Part shown: positions 29,801 through 41,321 of the stretch, piece after piece | Position numbering within the stretch: the stretch's first letter is position 1 | Layout of the letters: each line of letters opens with the position of its first letter | Assembly: GCA_900208305.1 (NCBI GenBank) | Contig: OAPG01000019.1 | Coordinates: 372,001 to 436,000, forward strand | DNA length: 64,000 nucleotides | Origin: Melanopsichium pennsylvanicum | Taxonomy: Eukaryota; Basidiomycota; Ustilaginomycetes; Ustilaginales | Direction: 5' to 3' | Translations under genes and position numbers: made by a program | Notes under the pieces: model-generated | What the model was told of the DNA's origin: nothing | What the model saw: the letters and a program-made list of their open reading frames with translations, nothing else | Database searches by the model: none

Positions 29801-32220
29801 CGCTTCCGCCTTGCTCTCCGCGAGGCTCCTTCCCTCCCCCTCTTGTATGGAAGAAGAGGCGAAACATCGTACATGTCAACCATCTGCTGAACAGATCGGC
29901 CGCATTCGATCCTGCAATTCTAGCAACAGCATCACCTCCAATTGCACCGAAAGGTGGCGAGCAACAAAATGAAACACCCCTTGATTCCGTAACAGGCTGA
30001 CATGTAACTGAGGTGGCAGAAGAGGTGAAAATTAGGTCATGACCAAGCTTGAGTGCTTTGTGCTGCAGAATCATAGCTGTTACGCTGTTGATCGTCGCTT
30101 TCGCTGCAAAATACTTTGCCAAATGTGGTGTGACCCGTCATTCCCGAACAGTGATTTTCTACGCGAGTTCGGATGAGAACGACCAGTTCGATTGGGCGAA
30201 CATGGAATCAAAGAGGGAATTCAGTCGAGCTTAGTCTCGCAAATTTTCGTCGCGAACTTCCTCTCTCTTTCCTTCTCTGCCTTGTTTGATGGTCTAAAGA
30301 ATAAGTGTGCAATTGTGAGGACGATAGTTCTGTATTGCGTAATTTGTTGATACCGCGAATGGAAAAAGCAAAGAGGAGCGCCACGTAAGCCACCAACTGC
30401 GACCATGGTTGGTTGTCACTTTTTCTTGGTTAAATTTTGGCTCCGCTCGGCCATGTTGTGTTGCGAATTAGCGTACACATACGTACAGCCCATGCTTCCG
30501 CCTTGTAATTTATTCTCTACTGTAATTTTACCGTAAGAAGCGTTCAATACATTGTGAGACTCAATTCGCATCGTCGTCGGTCGCATCTCGGAGCGTGGAC
30601 TCTGAGAGAAATTTTCTCACTCGATCCCTTCCCTTTGTCGCAACGCTTCGCAACGCTTTGAGAGAGCGATCAAGGTCGGTCAGGCCTTTTTTTAAAAGCA
30701 TGTTGACAAAACTGCATGGTTTTATCAAGTGTGTGCTAATCGAGACCAAAACAGAACCCACGTGGTTCGAAGCAGACCATGTTGTGATTCATGCATGAAG
30801 CGAGGGATATACGGTATATGCATACCAAGCATAAGGTTGTTGCACTTTGATACCCTCGTTATCCCTTTCGTAAGAACGAGTGGGTCCTTTTGTTCGCACT
30901 GCAGCTGGCCGAGTCTTGCTCTGCGATAGTATGCTGCACAATATTGTGTTGGAATTGCACGCATGGCTTTTGCAATCTGCACTCTCTGTCGTACCATAAG
31001 TTCGTGCTCGAGCTCGTGCTTGAAAGATAGTCAATCGAGGAACGATGCGCATGACTTACCGAGATCGCCTTTCCGCCAATCATGTCCACGAGCTTCGGAA
31101 AAAGACGGTCTAGCCTCATGCACCATGGCTCGTACTTTCAGAGAAGCATTTTTGTCAACGAGTTTTTGGATCCAATCCACTAAAGACACTACTCGTGTTC
31201 ACAAGTCTCGAACGGAAAGTCAAGAACAGAAGAGAGCGAGGTGAGCGCATGGGCTGTTTCTACGATCTCGGTTAGATGAGCTCGCATTTGGACGTAATCG
31301 TGCATCACTGCTCTGGTGTGTTACTTTTTTACTCCGTTTGTCTCCAAGAACTTTTGCTCTTCAAGCCGGCTTGCAAAGATCCGATCCCTTTCCGGTCCGC
31401 CATCAGACCGTATAGTGCAGGCAGTATCAATCGTTTGGCTGCTCCATTTCTAAATTTCTCTCGTATCACATGTTAGTACGACAGTAATGTGTGGGGGCTC
31501 GCACCGACGTTTGACACCACCCCGTGCTTGGTAGATCGCCGAAAAGTTGCCGAGCGACGTTTCCAATTACGTCCAGATCCGGATTTGTGAAGGTGAGAAG
31601 ACGAAAAGGAACAAAGCGGGCCTCTGGGCTTCATGAGCGTCGATGGAACCATCTTTGAAAATCCCTTTTTTTTTGCAAAAATAAAAATAAAAATAAAAAA
31701 TGCGGATATGTTAGACCGTGCGAATTTTCACGTTTTAAGTTGCTAAACTTCTGAAATAATTAGAGTGGAGACTTTTCGGCACGTGATGCCTAAATTTTTG
31801 GTTTCGAGAGAAAGCTGTCTAGAAATTTTAGAAGAGGCTAGTGCAGTTTAGAGTAGCCAGACAAGGAGGTGGAAAGGGTTCTGCAGCCATCGAAGTTTCA
31901 CTACTTGTTGCTCAGCAAGGACCCTTCTGTATCCAGACACCAACAGTCTTGACTTTTTTGGTATTCTTCTGCTCGTCATTGTCACCTCCTCCATCGTAAA
32001 GCTTCTAAGGAATAAGTACATCTCCTTCTACTCGGGTACAATTCAGTCTCACCTCATCTCGGCTGCAGTCCGCAAGCGTCTTACCTCTGTCACAAATACG
32101 GCTGTACCACACGCAACCTTGACGACAAAAATCTTGACACCACCCGAGTCAGAGCTTCAAAATCATCACAATCGCTATTCTCCTAGTCTCAACCCCTAAC
32201 AGAAGCGTCACTGTGACAGT
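26872..32220. other. 5.3-kb gene-poor region
   Basis: Promoter-like DNA lies at both ends (upstream of the Ser-rich gene and of MAK16). In between are a T16 run (27551-27566), a CT-rich microsatellite (about 28059-28087), A/T-rich tracts (for example 31665-31700) and many short frames in shifting phases. A minus-strand stretch at 29029-29450 reads as protein-like pieces in different frames with an in-frame TGA, possibly a decayed gene (see findings). No intact gene or RNA gene is supported. Confidence 0.4.
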
Positions 32221-33062
32221 ATGCAGTCCGACGATGTCATCTGGCACATTATCGGCCACGAATTCTGCTCGTACAAGATCAAGTCCAAAACGCACAGCAC
32301 CTTCTGTCGTAACGAATACAATCTGACCGGTCTATGCAATCGACAAAGCTGTCCGCTCGCCAACAGTCGATATGCCACTGTTCGAGAACGCGAGGGCATT
32401 GTGTATCTCTACGTCAAAACGGCCGAACGTGCACATAGCCCAAAACGTCAATGGGAACGAATCAAGCTCTCCAACAACTATTCGAGAGCGCTTGAGATGA
32501 TTGATAAAGAACTCATTTACTGGCCCAAATTTATCACGCACAAAGCCAAACAGAGACTTACAAAGATCACACAATACCTCATCAAGTTGAGAAGGATCAA
32601 ACTCAAGGAAGAGGAACAACCGCAATTGGTCAGTATCAAGAAAAAGACCGAACGCAGAGAAGAAAGGAGAGAGTTTAAAGCGTTGAAGGCAGCGAGGTTG
32701 GAGAAGAGCATTGAAAAGGAGTTGTTGGAACGTCTCAAGAGCGGCGCATATGGTGATGCACCTCTGAATGTAAACGAGGATGTATGGCGTGAAGTTTTGG
32801 AGAATAGGAATCGGGAGCAACAAGCCGAATTGGAGTTGGAAGATGAAGAGAGTGAAGAAGAGCTAGAGGAGGACTTGGAGGAGATGGATAGGATGATGGA
32901 GCAAGAGTTTGAAGATGACGAGGGTGTGGGTGAGAGGGAGTTTGTTTCCGATGATGAAGAGGAGAGTGGAGATGAAGATGATATGGAGGATCTTTACGAC
33001 AGTGATGGGAACACGATCGAGTTTGCTTCCGATTCAGACGCCGACTCAGACGAGGAAGAGAG

Positions 33063-33094
<32 letters not shown>

Positions 33095-33255
33095 GAGCAG
33101 CGAAAGGCAAAAAGAGAAAAGGTGTATTTACAGCTCTTCCAAAGAAAGGTGGTGCAAAGAAGCCAACCCGATCGGGCAAAAAGGGACCACGGATCGAAAT
33201 CGAGTACGAACAGGAGACCGAACCTCTTACCAAGGAAGCTTTGGCCGATTGGTGA
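32221..33255 (+). CDS. MAK16: MAK16, 60S ribosomal subunit biogenesis factor
   Basis: 344 aa, close to the family length. The N-terminus [19 protein letters not shown], the Cys cluster [20 protein letters not shown] and the stretch [22 protein letters not shown] are hallmark MAK16/ribosomal L28e-like sequence. Next come [19 protein letters not shown] and a basic helix (about 105-170). The C-terminal half is strongly acidic (about 200-300, with a run of nine Asp encoded by a GAT repeat at 33065-33089) and ends in a Lys-rich tail, as in other MAK16 proteins. It acts in nucleolar pre-60S assembly, in the family with RPF1. The upstream region is CT-rich. No intron. Confidence 0.97.
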
Positions 33256-34012
33256 TCGTGTTTGGTATTATCGCAAGTAAACTCTGGCGCCCCTTGCAAT
33301 TGTGCTTTTTTTTTCACATGAGCATGTTTGTAAAACATTCGTTCAAGTACCTTGCTTCTCTGTCTCTTAACGCACTTGATCTGAAACATGTACTCTATGT
33401 CCTCACTAAGATTATCTCCACAAAGGAACATCATCGATCTTAAAGCGCATGGTTTTTTTTTTTTTTTCAATATCATTCCACCAAAGACTCTTTCGTATTT
33501 TAGCATGTCACCATCCCTCAAAATTACTCAAAAACACCAACTAAACCCCCATTCCCCTCTTCTTCTTTTTTTTTTTTTTTTTTGTTAATTTTTGGGGGCG
33601 AAAGGGAGCAAAAATAGTGAGTTTTCATCCAAAAATATACGAAATCAGAAATAAAGAAAGAGCGAGAAAAAATTAAGGAGGAGACATGTACAGTAGACGA
33701 AAGACTAGAATCACAACAATAACGAAAATAGCAGAAGACGGAGGGAAGAAAAGGGAGAAAATTCCAATCAAAGACGAAATAGAGCAAGAACAAAAGGAAT
33801 GTGTGTTTGTGTGTAGATGTATGTGGATCTCGTCTCGTCGCCGAGGATAGATCCACCAAGACGAGATAAGAAGGAAAATCATTTTGTATGACAAGTACAG
33901 AAACCAGCTCATCCGACACTTTAATCCAAATATTTTATATATAAAAAACCCCCCTTTTTGTGGATGAGCTTTCTAGTCCCTTTTTCTTGAGAGAGAGGGA
34001 AATCATCAGTTT
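33256..34012. other. Intergenic region between convergent genes
   Basis: 3' regions of MAK16 and of the minus-strand membrane-protein gene. It holds several homopolymer runs (T14-15 near 33453-33468, T18 near 33566-33583). No gene is seen. Confidence 0.5.
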
Positions 34013-36507
34013 TTAGTAGACGCCTCCGTAGGCATCCTCAGGATCAGCGAACGAGCTTGCGGTGGAAATGGGTCTCTGGCCGGCAGAGAGACCGCCTTGG
34101 TTGGGAACCAGATTCCTGACCTGCAACTGCTGCTGCTGTTGCTGCTGCTGGTTTGAATGGCGCTGATTCACCTGATACTGCTGAGGAGCCGCCGTCGTCG
34201 CATTTGAAGAGCCATTCTCAAAAGGATTGGGCAGAGCGCCACCTTCAGACAAAGACGAGTGTTGGTTCAACATGTCTTGAGAACTAGCCGAAAATCGTTG
34301 AGCACTGGCCACTTCACCATCCTGCAAAGCATACGTTTGCTGAACATTAGGCAGATCAGGAGTGCCACTTCGACCTTCACTGGTACTAGGTCGTCCGGCA
34401 GTATCGTAGCTCTGGCCATCTTGATGGTGATGAGTGCTAGCGCTGCGATTGAGCGAGCTCTGGTGGGCGAGTCCGGCTGCGAGCGCTTCAGCTGCGCTGA
34501 TGCTCGCATGACGCTGATCCGTGTCGCCTCCGCTGCTTACGCTACCACTGGAACGAGTGTCGTGAGTGGACAAGCCGGAACCAGGTGTAAAGCCTGCTGC
34601 AGACATAGCGGCATTTTGATGAGACCTGTCGAGATGAGCATAAGGATTGGCAACATTGTTGTGTCCCTGACCTCGGCCCACACCGGCGATAGAGTACGGA
34701 TCACCTCCGAACGCTGCTAGAGGCGGCAGCTGAGGTGCAGGAGAGATGGATCGTTGCGCTTGACCGTAACCAGGTTCATCCAGGTACTGTTGGTGGTCCG
34801 AGTGTTGTGCAGCAAAGGCGGCGATGGGGGGCGCGTGGTACTCGTGAGGCATGGGAGGCATAGCGTTGCTAAAGTCGCCATCCTTGTAGTAACCACCTAT
34901 TTGGGGTGCCTGGTTCTGTTGCACACCCGCAGCGTGCTTGGCAAACATGGTGGGAGGCCTTGGACCGCCAGTCTCATTGTGCGCAGCCATGGCTCCGATA
35001 GCACCGGCGCTGATGCCAGACTCGTACTGCGGTCCAAAGTTGTTGTACTGCTGATTGTAGTGTTCCGACATTTCGGGCGATCCACCGCCGACGTGGGGTC
35101 CGTGGCCTTCGTCCGAGTCAAAGTGATCGGGAATCATGGCAGAGTGCCGCTGGAATGCGTCACGGTCGAAAGGATTAGCCTCGTATGGATCATCCTTCTT
35201 GTTGTACTTCTTGAAGAGGAAACCGATAAGACCGGACAGCACCACAACACCGACGAGAGCACCGGCGACAATGCCGATGATGGGCCCAGCGGAGGACGTG
35301 GAGGATTTGGAGGTGGAAGAAGCACTGGCGGCGGCGGCGGCGGCGGTGGAGGCGGTTGGAGTGGAAGTGACGACGGCGGTTGCGGTGATAGGTACAATCG
35401 AGGTTCGAGACTGTGTGAGCCGGAATATAAAACAAAAAAAATTGAAATGAAAACGGGCGAGGAGGACAAGGGTGTCAGTGGGACAATGCTCTGTGCTTTG
35501 ATGAGGAGGAGAGAAAAAGAAGATGGGAGTGCTGTGAGGGAGAAGGGGGATGCGAAGGGGATGAGCTTTGCCTGTGACGAAATCTTGGTGTAGCGAAGAG
35601 AGAAAATCAGGACGGGGTGTGATCGGAGCAGGGGTGGAAGGAATGGTAAGGGGGACGAGAACAACTAGAATGAATTGTGCGAAGAAGCACAAGAATAAAT
35701 GTGGAGAAGGGTGAACAAGTGAAAGCAAGCAGCAAGGGGGCAAGATTAGGGGATGACATGGATTGGAGGCAACAAAAAGCAAAACCAATTGTCGGAAGAT
35801 TCATTCTGATCGCTGCTCGACGTGTCTGTGCTCGAATTTGGATTTGCACTGGAGTTTTTGGATCCGATGTGGCTGTAAAGAATGGTTTCAGAAGCAGTAG
35901 AAGCAGCAGATAGGACACTAACCGAGGACGTAGAGCTCAAAGTGGAGCTGGACCTTGTGGAGGAGGTGGACGAAGTGGAAGAGGGAGAGGTGGATGTTGA
36001 CGAAGGAGTGGTGCTGGTGCTGGAGCTTGTGCTGGTGCTAGTGCTGGAGCTGGTGCTGGAGCTTGTGCTGGAGGTAGTGCTGCTGGAGGTAGATGATGGG
36101 AGCAAGAGGCTGGTGAGGGTGTCCAAGAGGTTGTCACTGCTGGAAGTGGAAGTGGAAGTGGCGCTGGTGGAAGTGAAAAGGTTTCGAATAGGAGTACTTG
36201 TGGAGGCGGTTGTTGTGGGTCTGGTAGCACCGCGAGTAGTGGTAGTAGCAGCGTTACCATTGCCATTGCTGGTGGTAGTATCAGTGCTGTCAGTGCCGGT
36301 ATCAAGGCCATTCGTGGAGGAACTTTGAGAGTTACGTCCAGGACCAATGCCGTTCGCGCCATCGGCCTGACGAGCAAGCAATGGAGTGGCGTGATCAGCA
36401 TGTTGGTCGACGAAACTGCGGACGGCATTGGCGAGTTGTGAGCCATCATCGTTGATGCGACGCTTATGACGTCGCATACGAGGAGTGTTTTGGTTGACAG
36501 ACGACAT
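34013..36507 (-). CDS. Ser/Thr-rich single-pass membrane protein (cell-surface sensor-like), two exons
   Basis: Predicted join of exon 1 (36507-35923) and exon 2 (35410-34013), giving 660 aa. The 512-nt intron starts GTTAGTG and ends CACACAG, and both sites are phase 0; without splicing the frame runs into intron sequence that reads as low-complexity protein. Residues 50-230 are almost entirely Ser/Thr with Asn and Ala, a likely O-mannosylated ectodomain. One membrane helix (about 238-261, PIIGIVAGALVGVVVLSGLIGF) is followed by a basic stop-transfer KKYNKKD and a long cytoplasmic tail with polyGln (near 620). No classical signal peptide is visible; LLARQ near residue 47 could be a processing site. 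The architecture resembles Mid2/Wsc-type wall sensors, but sequence homology is not shown. Confidence 0.7.
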
Positions 36508-38755
36508 GTTGGGACTTGAATGAATCTAAGTTGGCCAAGATGGTGAATTGATGACGAAGACGAGCCAATGTGATATCAAGAAAAGGTGTCTAAAGAGAGT
36601 GTGATTGTTTGGTCAGATGAGGTCGAAGCTGTGCAAGTGTTCAAGTGGGCAGTGAGGGAGATTTAAAAGATTCCGCGTGCCTGCCGTGGAAAGTCGATAT
36701 TGGAGAAGATGAATGGTGTGGGTGGATCGAGATTGAGGTGGAGATTGGGATGGAGTGAGGATGATGATGAGGTTGGGAAGTAGGATAAGACGGGGAGGAG
36801 ACAGGATGGAATGGGGCATGATTTGGACCTGGGTAAAGGGACACACACACCCACACACCCACACACACACACACACACACACATACTGTTAGGCGGGGAG
36901 GGTGATGACAGAGCCCAAGGCGAAATCACACTGTAAGAAAGAGTGCGGCTAATCACGCGCACATAAATTTACTGAAATGTGACACAGAATCAGAAGTGAT
37001 CGGCAGACAACCGACGATTCACTTGATTCACTTGGGAACAACATTTTTAACTACATTCTTGAACTCCTGAATTCAAAGGAATTCAAAGCGAAGCGGTCAA
37101 TTCTCAGCCGACGTTTTGATTCATTTATGTAAAGTACAATCCATTTTACATATTTGTGTGTTGGTTCGAGAATCGAGTTTGTTCACGACGTGTCGTAGCC
37201 TGCCTCACTGAGACGCGTCAATAAGGGTTCTATTTTCAAAATTCCACTTTGGCCGACAAAACACGCACTGCTTCGGACTTGAAAAGCTGGTGGTGCAGGC
37301 TGTGAGACGAAATTCAACCACCGAATCCGAGCCCCGAGCCCCGAGCCACGAGCCACTCAAGCACTTGATAGTTGAGCTTGCAATTACATTCATTCAAAGA
37401 GTAAGTGCATTCGTAATTGAATATACTGTCCATTATAGAATACAAATTTCATCCTTCACAATGCCCATACTGCACGGTGCCTCATGCGAGATGTTATTTT
37501 TGGGGGTCTGGTCGATCATCCCTTGAATCATTCAACCCCCCCCCCATTCTTTTCACTCTAGCCTATGTTGGACTTTTACCCCATTAGAATCCACTGTGAT
37601 TTCATTCTTGATCAATCATCTCGGCTCTAATCATGTACAAATCCATCGAGACCATCAATGTGAATACTCTAATGCTGTGTCAATATCAATGATCGACAAG
37701 ATTGTGACCACTGTAAACTGTATCAAGGCAATCTTTTTATATATATATAAAAAACTGAGCTTTTGCTGCCACTTTTCCATTCTGGTCCGCTCATAAACGC
37801 AATACAATATCTTATTCATGTCGACATTCCTTACCCTCCGCCACATCTCAACCCGCTCTAAAACAAAACAGACACAGACAGATCAAGGGCAAAGGCGCCA
37901 ATTCACTCCAAGCCTGTCGCATTTTCCAATTCATCCTCCTTGCTTTGAACCTTCTCCGTTTCTATGCATTCCTCTTTCATCCTTGCATAACCTTGTGATC
38001 TGCTTCCCCTGTCTATATGCACAAATGCATAGTAGTATTTTGAGGGAGCAAGGTTTTTGTTGTATCGAGTGCCAGCTCATCAGCCATGCTCGTGCCTTTA
38101 ATAATTAGTGTCTCTCGCTTACTGCGTTCTTGTTCCCTGATCTCAACAGTGCTTATTGTTGTTGTTGTTCTTGTTCTTCTTTCTAGAACGTCTTTCGAAC
38201 ACTTGGCGAGCTGTTTTGCATGGCAAAGTCTTGAAAATCAAAATTAAATAATGAGAGCAAGAAAGAAAAAACATTTAGCAAAAATACTTGACCCAAAAAA
38301 CAGACGACGAAAAAACATGCTCACAGCTCATTCTCATCTGGTGTTAGAGCCAATCAAAGCAACAAGCTCGAACAATCGGCATATTCTAAACTACACCTCC
38401 CTCTCACACATATACCGATATGCACGTCTCTAACATCAACCATACATCACACATTCTTACAACAGCAACATAAAAAATTCCGTTGACACACAACACAGAA
38501 GCACTATCAAAGACACCTACCGAAGATTGCCATTGCACCAGCAGAACGTATCGTCGCAAACAGAAGCGCAATGTTCCACCGTAGCAGAATCCGCCAGTCT
38601 GCGCGACCATCCTGTATCTATTTGTTGTGCCAGAACAAGTTTCGCAGAGAATCCCATTTCTCGGCATTGTGGTAAAGATCTGTGGTGTTGTTGTTGTTTG
38701 AAGAACAAAGCAAAAGAAACAAAACGACGCACTATCGTTCAGTAAAAGCGTGCAT
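36508..38755. other. Intergenic region
   Basis: Upstream DNA of the surface-protein gene, then the 3' side of PXMP4. It contains a CA-rich microsatellite (36841-36884, interrupted by CCC) and a C9 run near 37537. Short frames have no recognisable product. Confidence 0.45.
36841..36884. repeat. Imperfect CA microsatellite
   Basis: CA repeats interrupted twice by CCC. Confidence 0.85.
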
Positions 38756-39649
38756 CTAACCAGTCTCACTATCAACTAGGCAAGAAAACAAAGTGAGGGG
38801 GGGAAGGGGTTGGTGTGGTTTTTTTCTTCACTTACAGTCCATCGAGTTGACCATGCCAGTCTGGATCGTTTCCCGTCTGTATTGGTGGAGGTACATGACC
38901 ACACCCCACGTGATGGTTGCGTAGGCTGCGAACCAGCTTTTGTCCGTGGGCTTTGGTTTCCCCTGTGGCCAATCCTTTGGTGTTTCCGCCCTCGGTAAGA
39001 AACTTGCAATAATCCTCGAACTGGTATACAGTACAATCTGCTCATTGACCGGTGTCCTCTCTCCAAACACTACGTAGCCTCCGATCAAACCTGCCACCAG
39101 AGAGTGCCATTTGGGAGCAACACCTTTGCCACCCATCGCCTCGAACGTGCGTCGGAGAGCGATGGTGATAAACTTGTAAAGAGGTGTAAACGTGCCCAGG
39201 TTGAGAGCGTGTTGTTTGGTAGCTCGAAGGATGAATGTCAACTTCTCTCGTGGTGTACCTCGACCAAAGAGGAATGTCATTACGAGCGCATGAGGAAACC
39301 GGATCTTGGCTCCATATACGATTCCGTTTCGGAAACCCTGCGATCACGTCAAAGAATACAACCAAACAGGTTGTTCGAGCAAGCCGTAGTCATGGACATC
39401 GCACAGCCGTTGCGATACGGCACCAAACGAGAAAAGCGTTGGACGAGCGTGATTTGGTGACGTAAGATAGCAAACAGATTGGAGTACGTGTCAGTGTCAC
39501 GTTGACGGCCAACGTACCAGCCCATATCGCAGTAGCTTTCTGAGAGCCTGAAGCTACCGAGTTCAAACACCTACCTTGAGTATAGTGAACAAGTCATGGT
39601 ACGCAGGATTCAACGCAATCTGCGTCAAGTTCTTCTGAAGATCCGACAT
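38756..39649 (-). CDS. PXMP4: Peroxisomal membrane protein PXMP4 (PMP24), three exons
   Basis: Predicted exons 39649-39575, 39337-38836 and 38775-38756, giving 198 aa (vertebrate PXMP4 is about 210). Intron 1 (237 nt) is GTAGGTG...CGCAG and joins ...FTILK to GFRNGIVYGAKIRFPHALVMTF, the family signature. Then follow REKLTFILRATKQHALNLGTF, the glycine-rich LVAGLIGGYVVFGE helix and VNEQIVLYTSSRIIASF. These are typical of the Tim17/Tim22/PMP24 superfamily. Intron 2 (60 nt) has a perfect GTAAGTG donor and a CCTAG acceptor, and leads to a 20-nt last exon; if it is retained the protein ends two residues later. The protein is a multi-pass component of the peroxisome membrane; its biochemical role is unclear in the family. 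Confidence 0.88.
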
Positions 39650-40554
39650 GATGTTGTATCTCTAACCCTGAGTCGTTGGGGGATAGGATGCGTGAATGCG
39701 ATCGATCTGAATGCCTTGGTTCTCGAGATGATGTGGTGACTGCGTCCAGTGACTGCGTCCAGTGACTGCGTCCAGTGACTGCGTCTGATGACTTGCGAAT
39801 TCAACTTGATTCAAGCTCGCCTTGGGGATAGACCGGCTGCCTCGAGAAGAGTAATGAGAAACAATGTCTAATGTGGCTGTGAGATCGTGTTCACGTAGAG
39901 TGGCAGGTAACAACAATGCAAAGGGCTTTTGGGAAGACCGTAGGGTGTGAGGAGATTGTAGTGACCGAGATTCACAACAAAACAGATCAAGGTGGATCGG
40001 TTAGTGTCGAGAGCTCAGATGGTGGTTTTTTTTGCGGATTCGATAGTAATCCCTCAACCGCAACCTTTTGTCCCCACGCAGGGGAGAAACCTAAGCTTTC
40101 ATGGCGTTGCCCGTGTTTTAGGCCAATATCTGGGGCATAACAATACCTTGGCTTCCCGGGGTCGACGCAACACCAATTTGAGCTTGGGCACTTTGATTTT
40201 CGTGCTCTTCGACCCATGATCTACATTCGAGATACCTACTTGAACAGCACAGCGTCTGATAAGTTTTTCAAGCCTTACATTCAAAAAGACTAGACTTGAA
40301 AGGAGTGCTAAATCGTTATGACCCTGTCCGGCTACTAATGTGTCGATTTTTGCCGACCTTTTCTCCTCCACTAAAGTAAATGTAAAATTTACAGTACAGT
40401 AAGACTCTCCCCATCCTCTCGTGAACAAGTGTGCCAAGCATCGGCAACCTGACTCGAAAACGAGATTAAATTTCCAGCGTGAAAATAGAATCAATCCATC
40501 ATCCACATCCGCATACGCCCACATAACCACACAGCTAACTTAAGTCAGCCTTTA
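39650..40554. other. Region upstream of PXMP4
   Basis: Contains the 13-bp minisatellite at 39738-39790 and an open minus-strand frame (40530-40099) with no recognised domain. Two overlapping TACAGTA words sit at about 40391. No gene is firmly supported. Confidence 0.4.
39738..39790. repeat. 13-bp minisatellite, about four copies
   Basis: The unit TGACTGCGTCCAG is repeated three times identically, and a fourth copy diverges (GTCTGA). It lies about 90 bp upstream of the PXMP4 start codon. Confidence 0.9.
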
Positions 40555-40686
40555 TCAAACCCTTACTTCCCGCACGACAAATGTAAATCCTTCTGGAATC
40601 TTGACCGCAATTTCACACACCTTCTCCTCGTCCTCTGCTTCAGGCTTCACTTTCCAGCTAAATTGTAATTTATTTACTACGTCCAT
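40555..40686 (-). CDS. Candidate small ORF (43 aa), unknown
   Basis: The ATG at 40686 is in good context (AGCATGGAC). The frame encodes a charged peptide (QFSWKVKPEAEDEEK, then CEIAVKIPEGFTFVV) ending at TGA 40557-40555. Near the end, GAAGTAAGGG could be a splice donor, so this may be the first exon of a longer gene; I found no convincing acceptor. Amino-acid composition looks protein-like (balanced K/E, alternating hydrophobics), but the length alone is not significant. No family is recognised. Confidence 0.25.
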   Translation of the reverse strand: MDVVNKLQFSWKVKPEAEDEEKVCEIAVKIPEGFTFVVREVRV

Positions 40687-41321
40687 GCTTCATACGATCA
40701 TCAACCGCACGCCACATTCAAATTTGACGAGGCAAGGAAAAAAGAAATGGAAAAAAAAGGCACTTGAATCATTCTACTAATAAGGACGGTCTGAAACAGA
40801 ATTAAGGACAAATAGGCAACCAAAGAGGCCAATCAAAACAAAAATGAAAGCAACTCGCCGACTTTAAAACAAAGTTGGGAGGAAAAGCTCGTATGCGCCA
40901 ATCACACGAGATAAGAACGAATGCACAGGATCCGTGGCGTGTGCGTGTGTGTATGTGTTTGGTGTAGATCGCTCTGCCACCAGGGAAAGCGTTCTAGTCG
41001 CAGCCGAATGGGCAAGGGTGTGCCAGAACCACGACGAGCCAGCACAGCAGCCGTCAGAGAATGTTCACCCTTTGCGAAGTGAACGATGCAAATCAAACCT
41101 ATGGAAATCGAAAACCAAGCCAACAAGAGTGGCTTATCATCCCGCATGGGGGCTGAGCTACAAATCATCGAGAAAAACAAAACAAAGCAGACGACGACGG
41201 CGCGAAATGTAACAAGAAGAGAGACGATCAAAACAGCGGAGGAGCAGGCCAATCGTTACAACACCAATTCAAAAGAAACACAAAAAGCAAAGGCGAAGAA
41301 AAATGAAATAAGAACGCACAT
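40687..41321. other. Intergenic region
   Basis: A-rich DNA (runs of A near 40745-40760) and the 3' side of the next minus-strand gene. Nothing recognisable. Confidence 0.45.

Noticed and set aside
35411..35788. N-terminal extension of the surface-protein exon 2 frame
   Set aside because: Low-complexity sequence in a predicted intron; the phase-0 donor and acceptor join the Ser/Thr-rich exon 1 instead.
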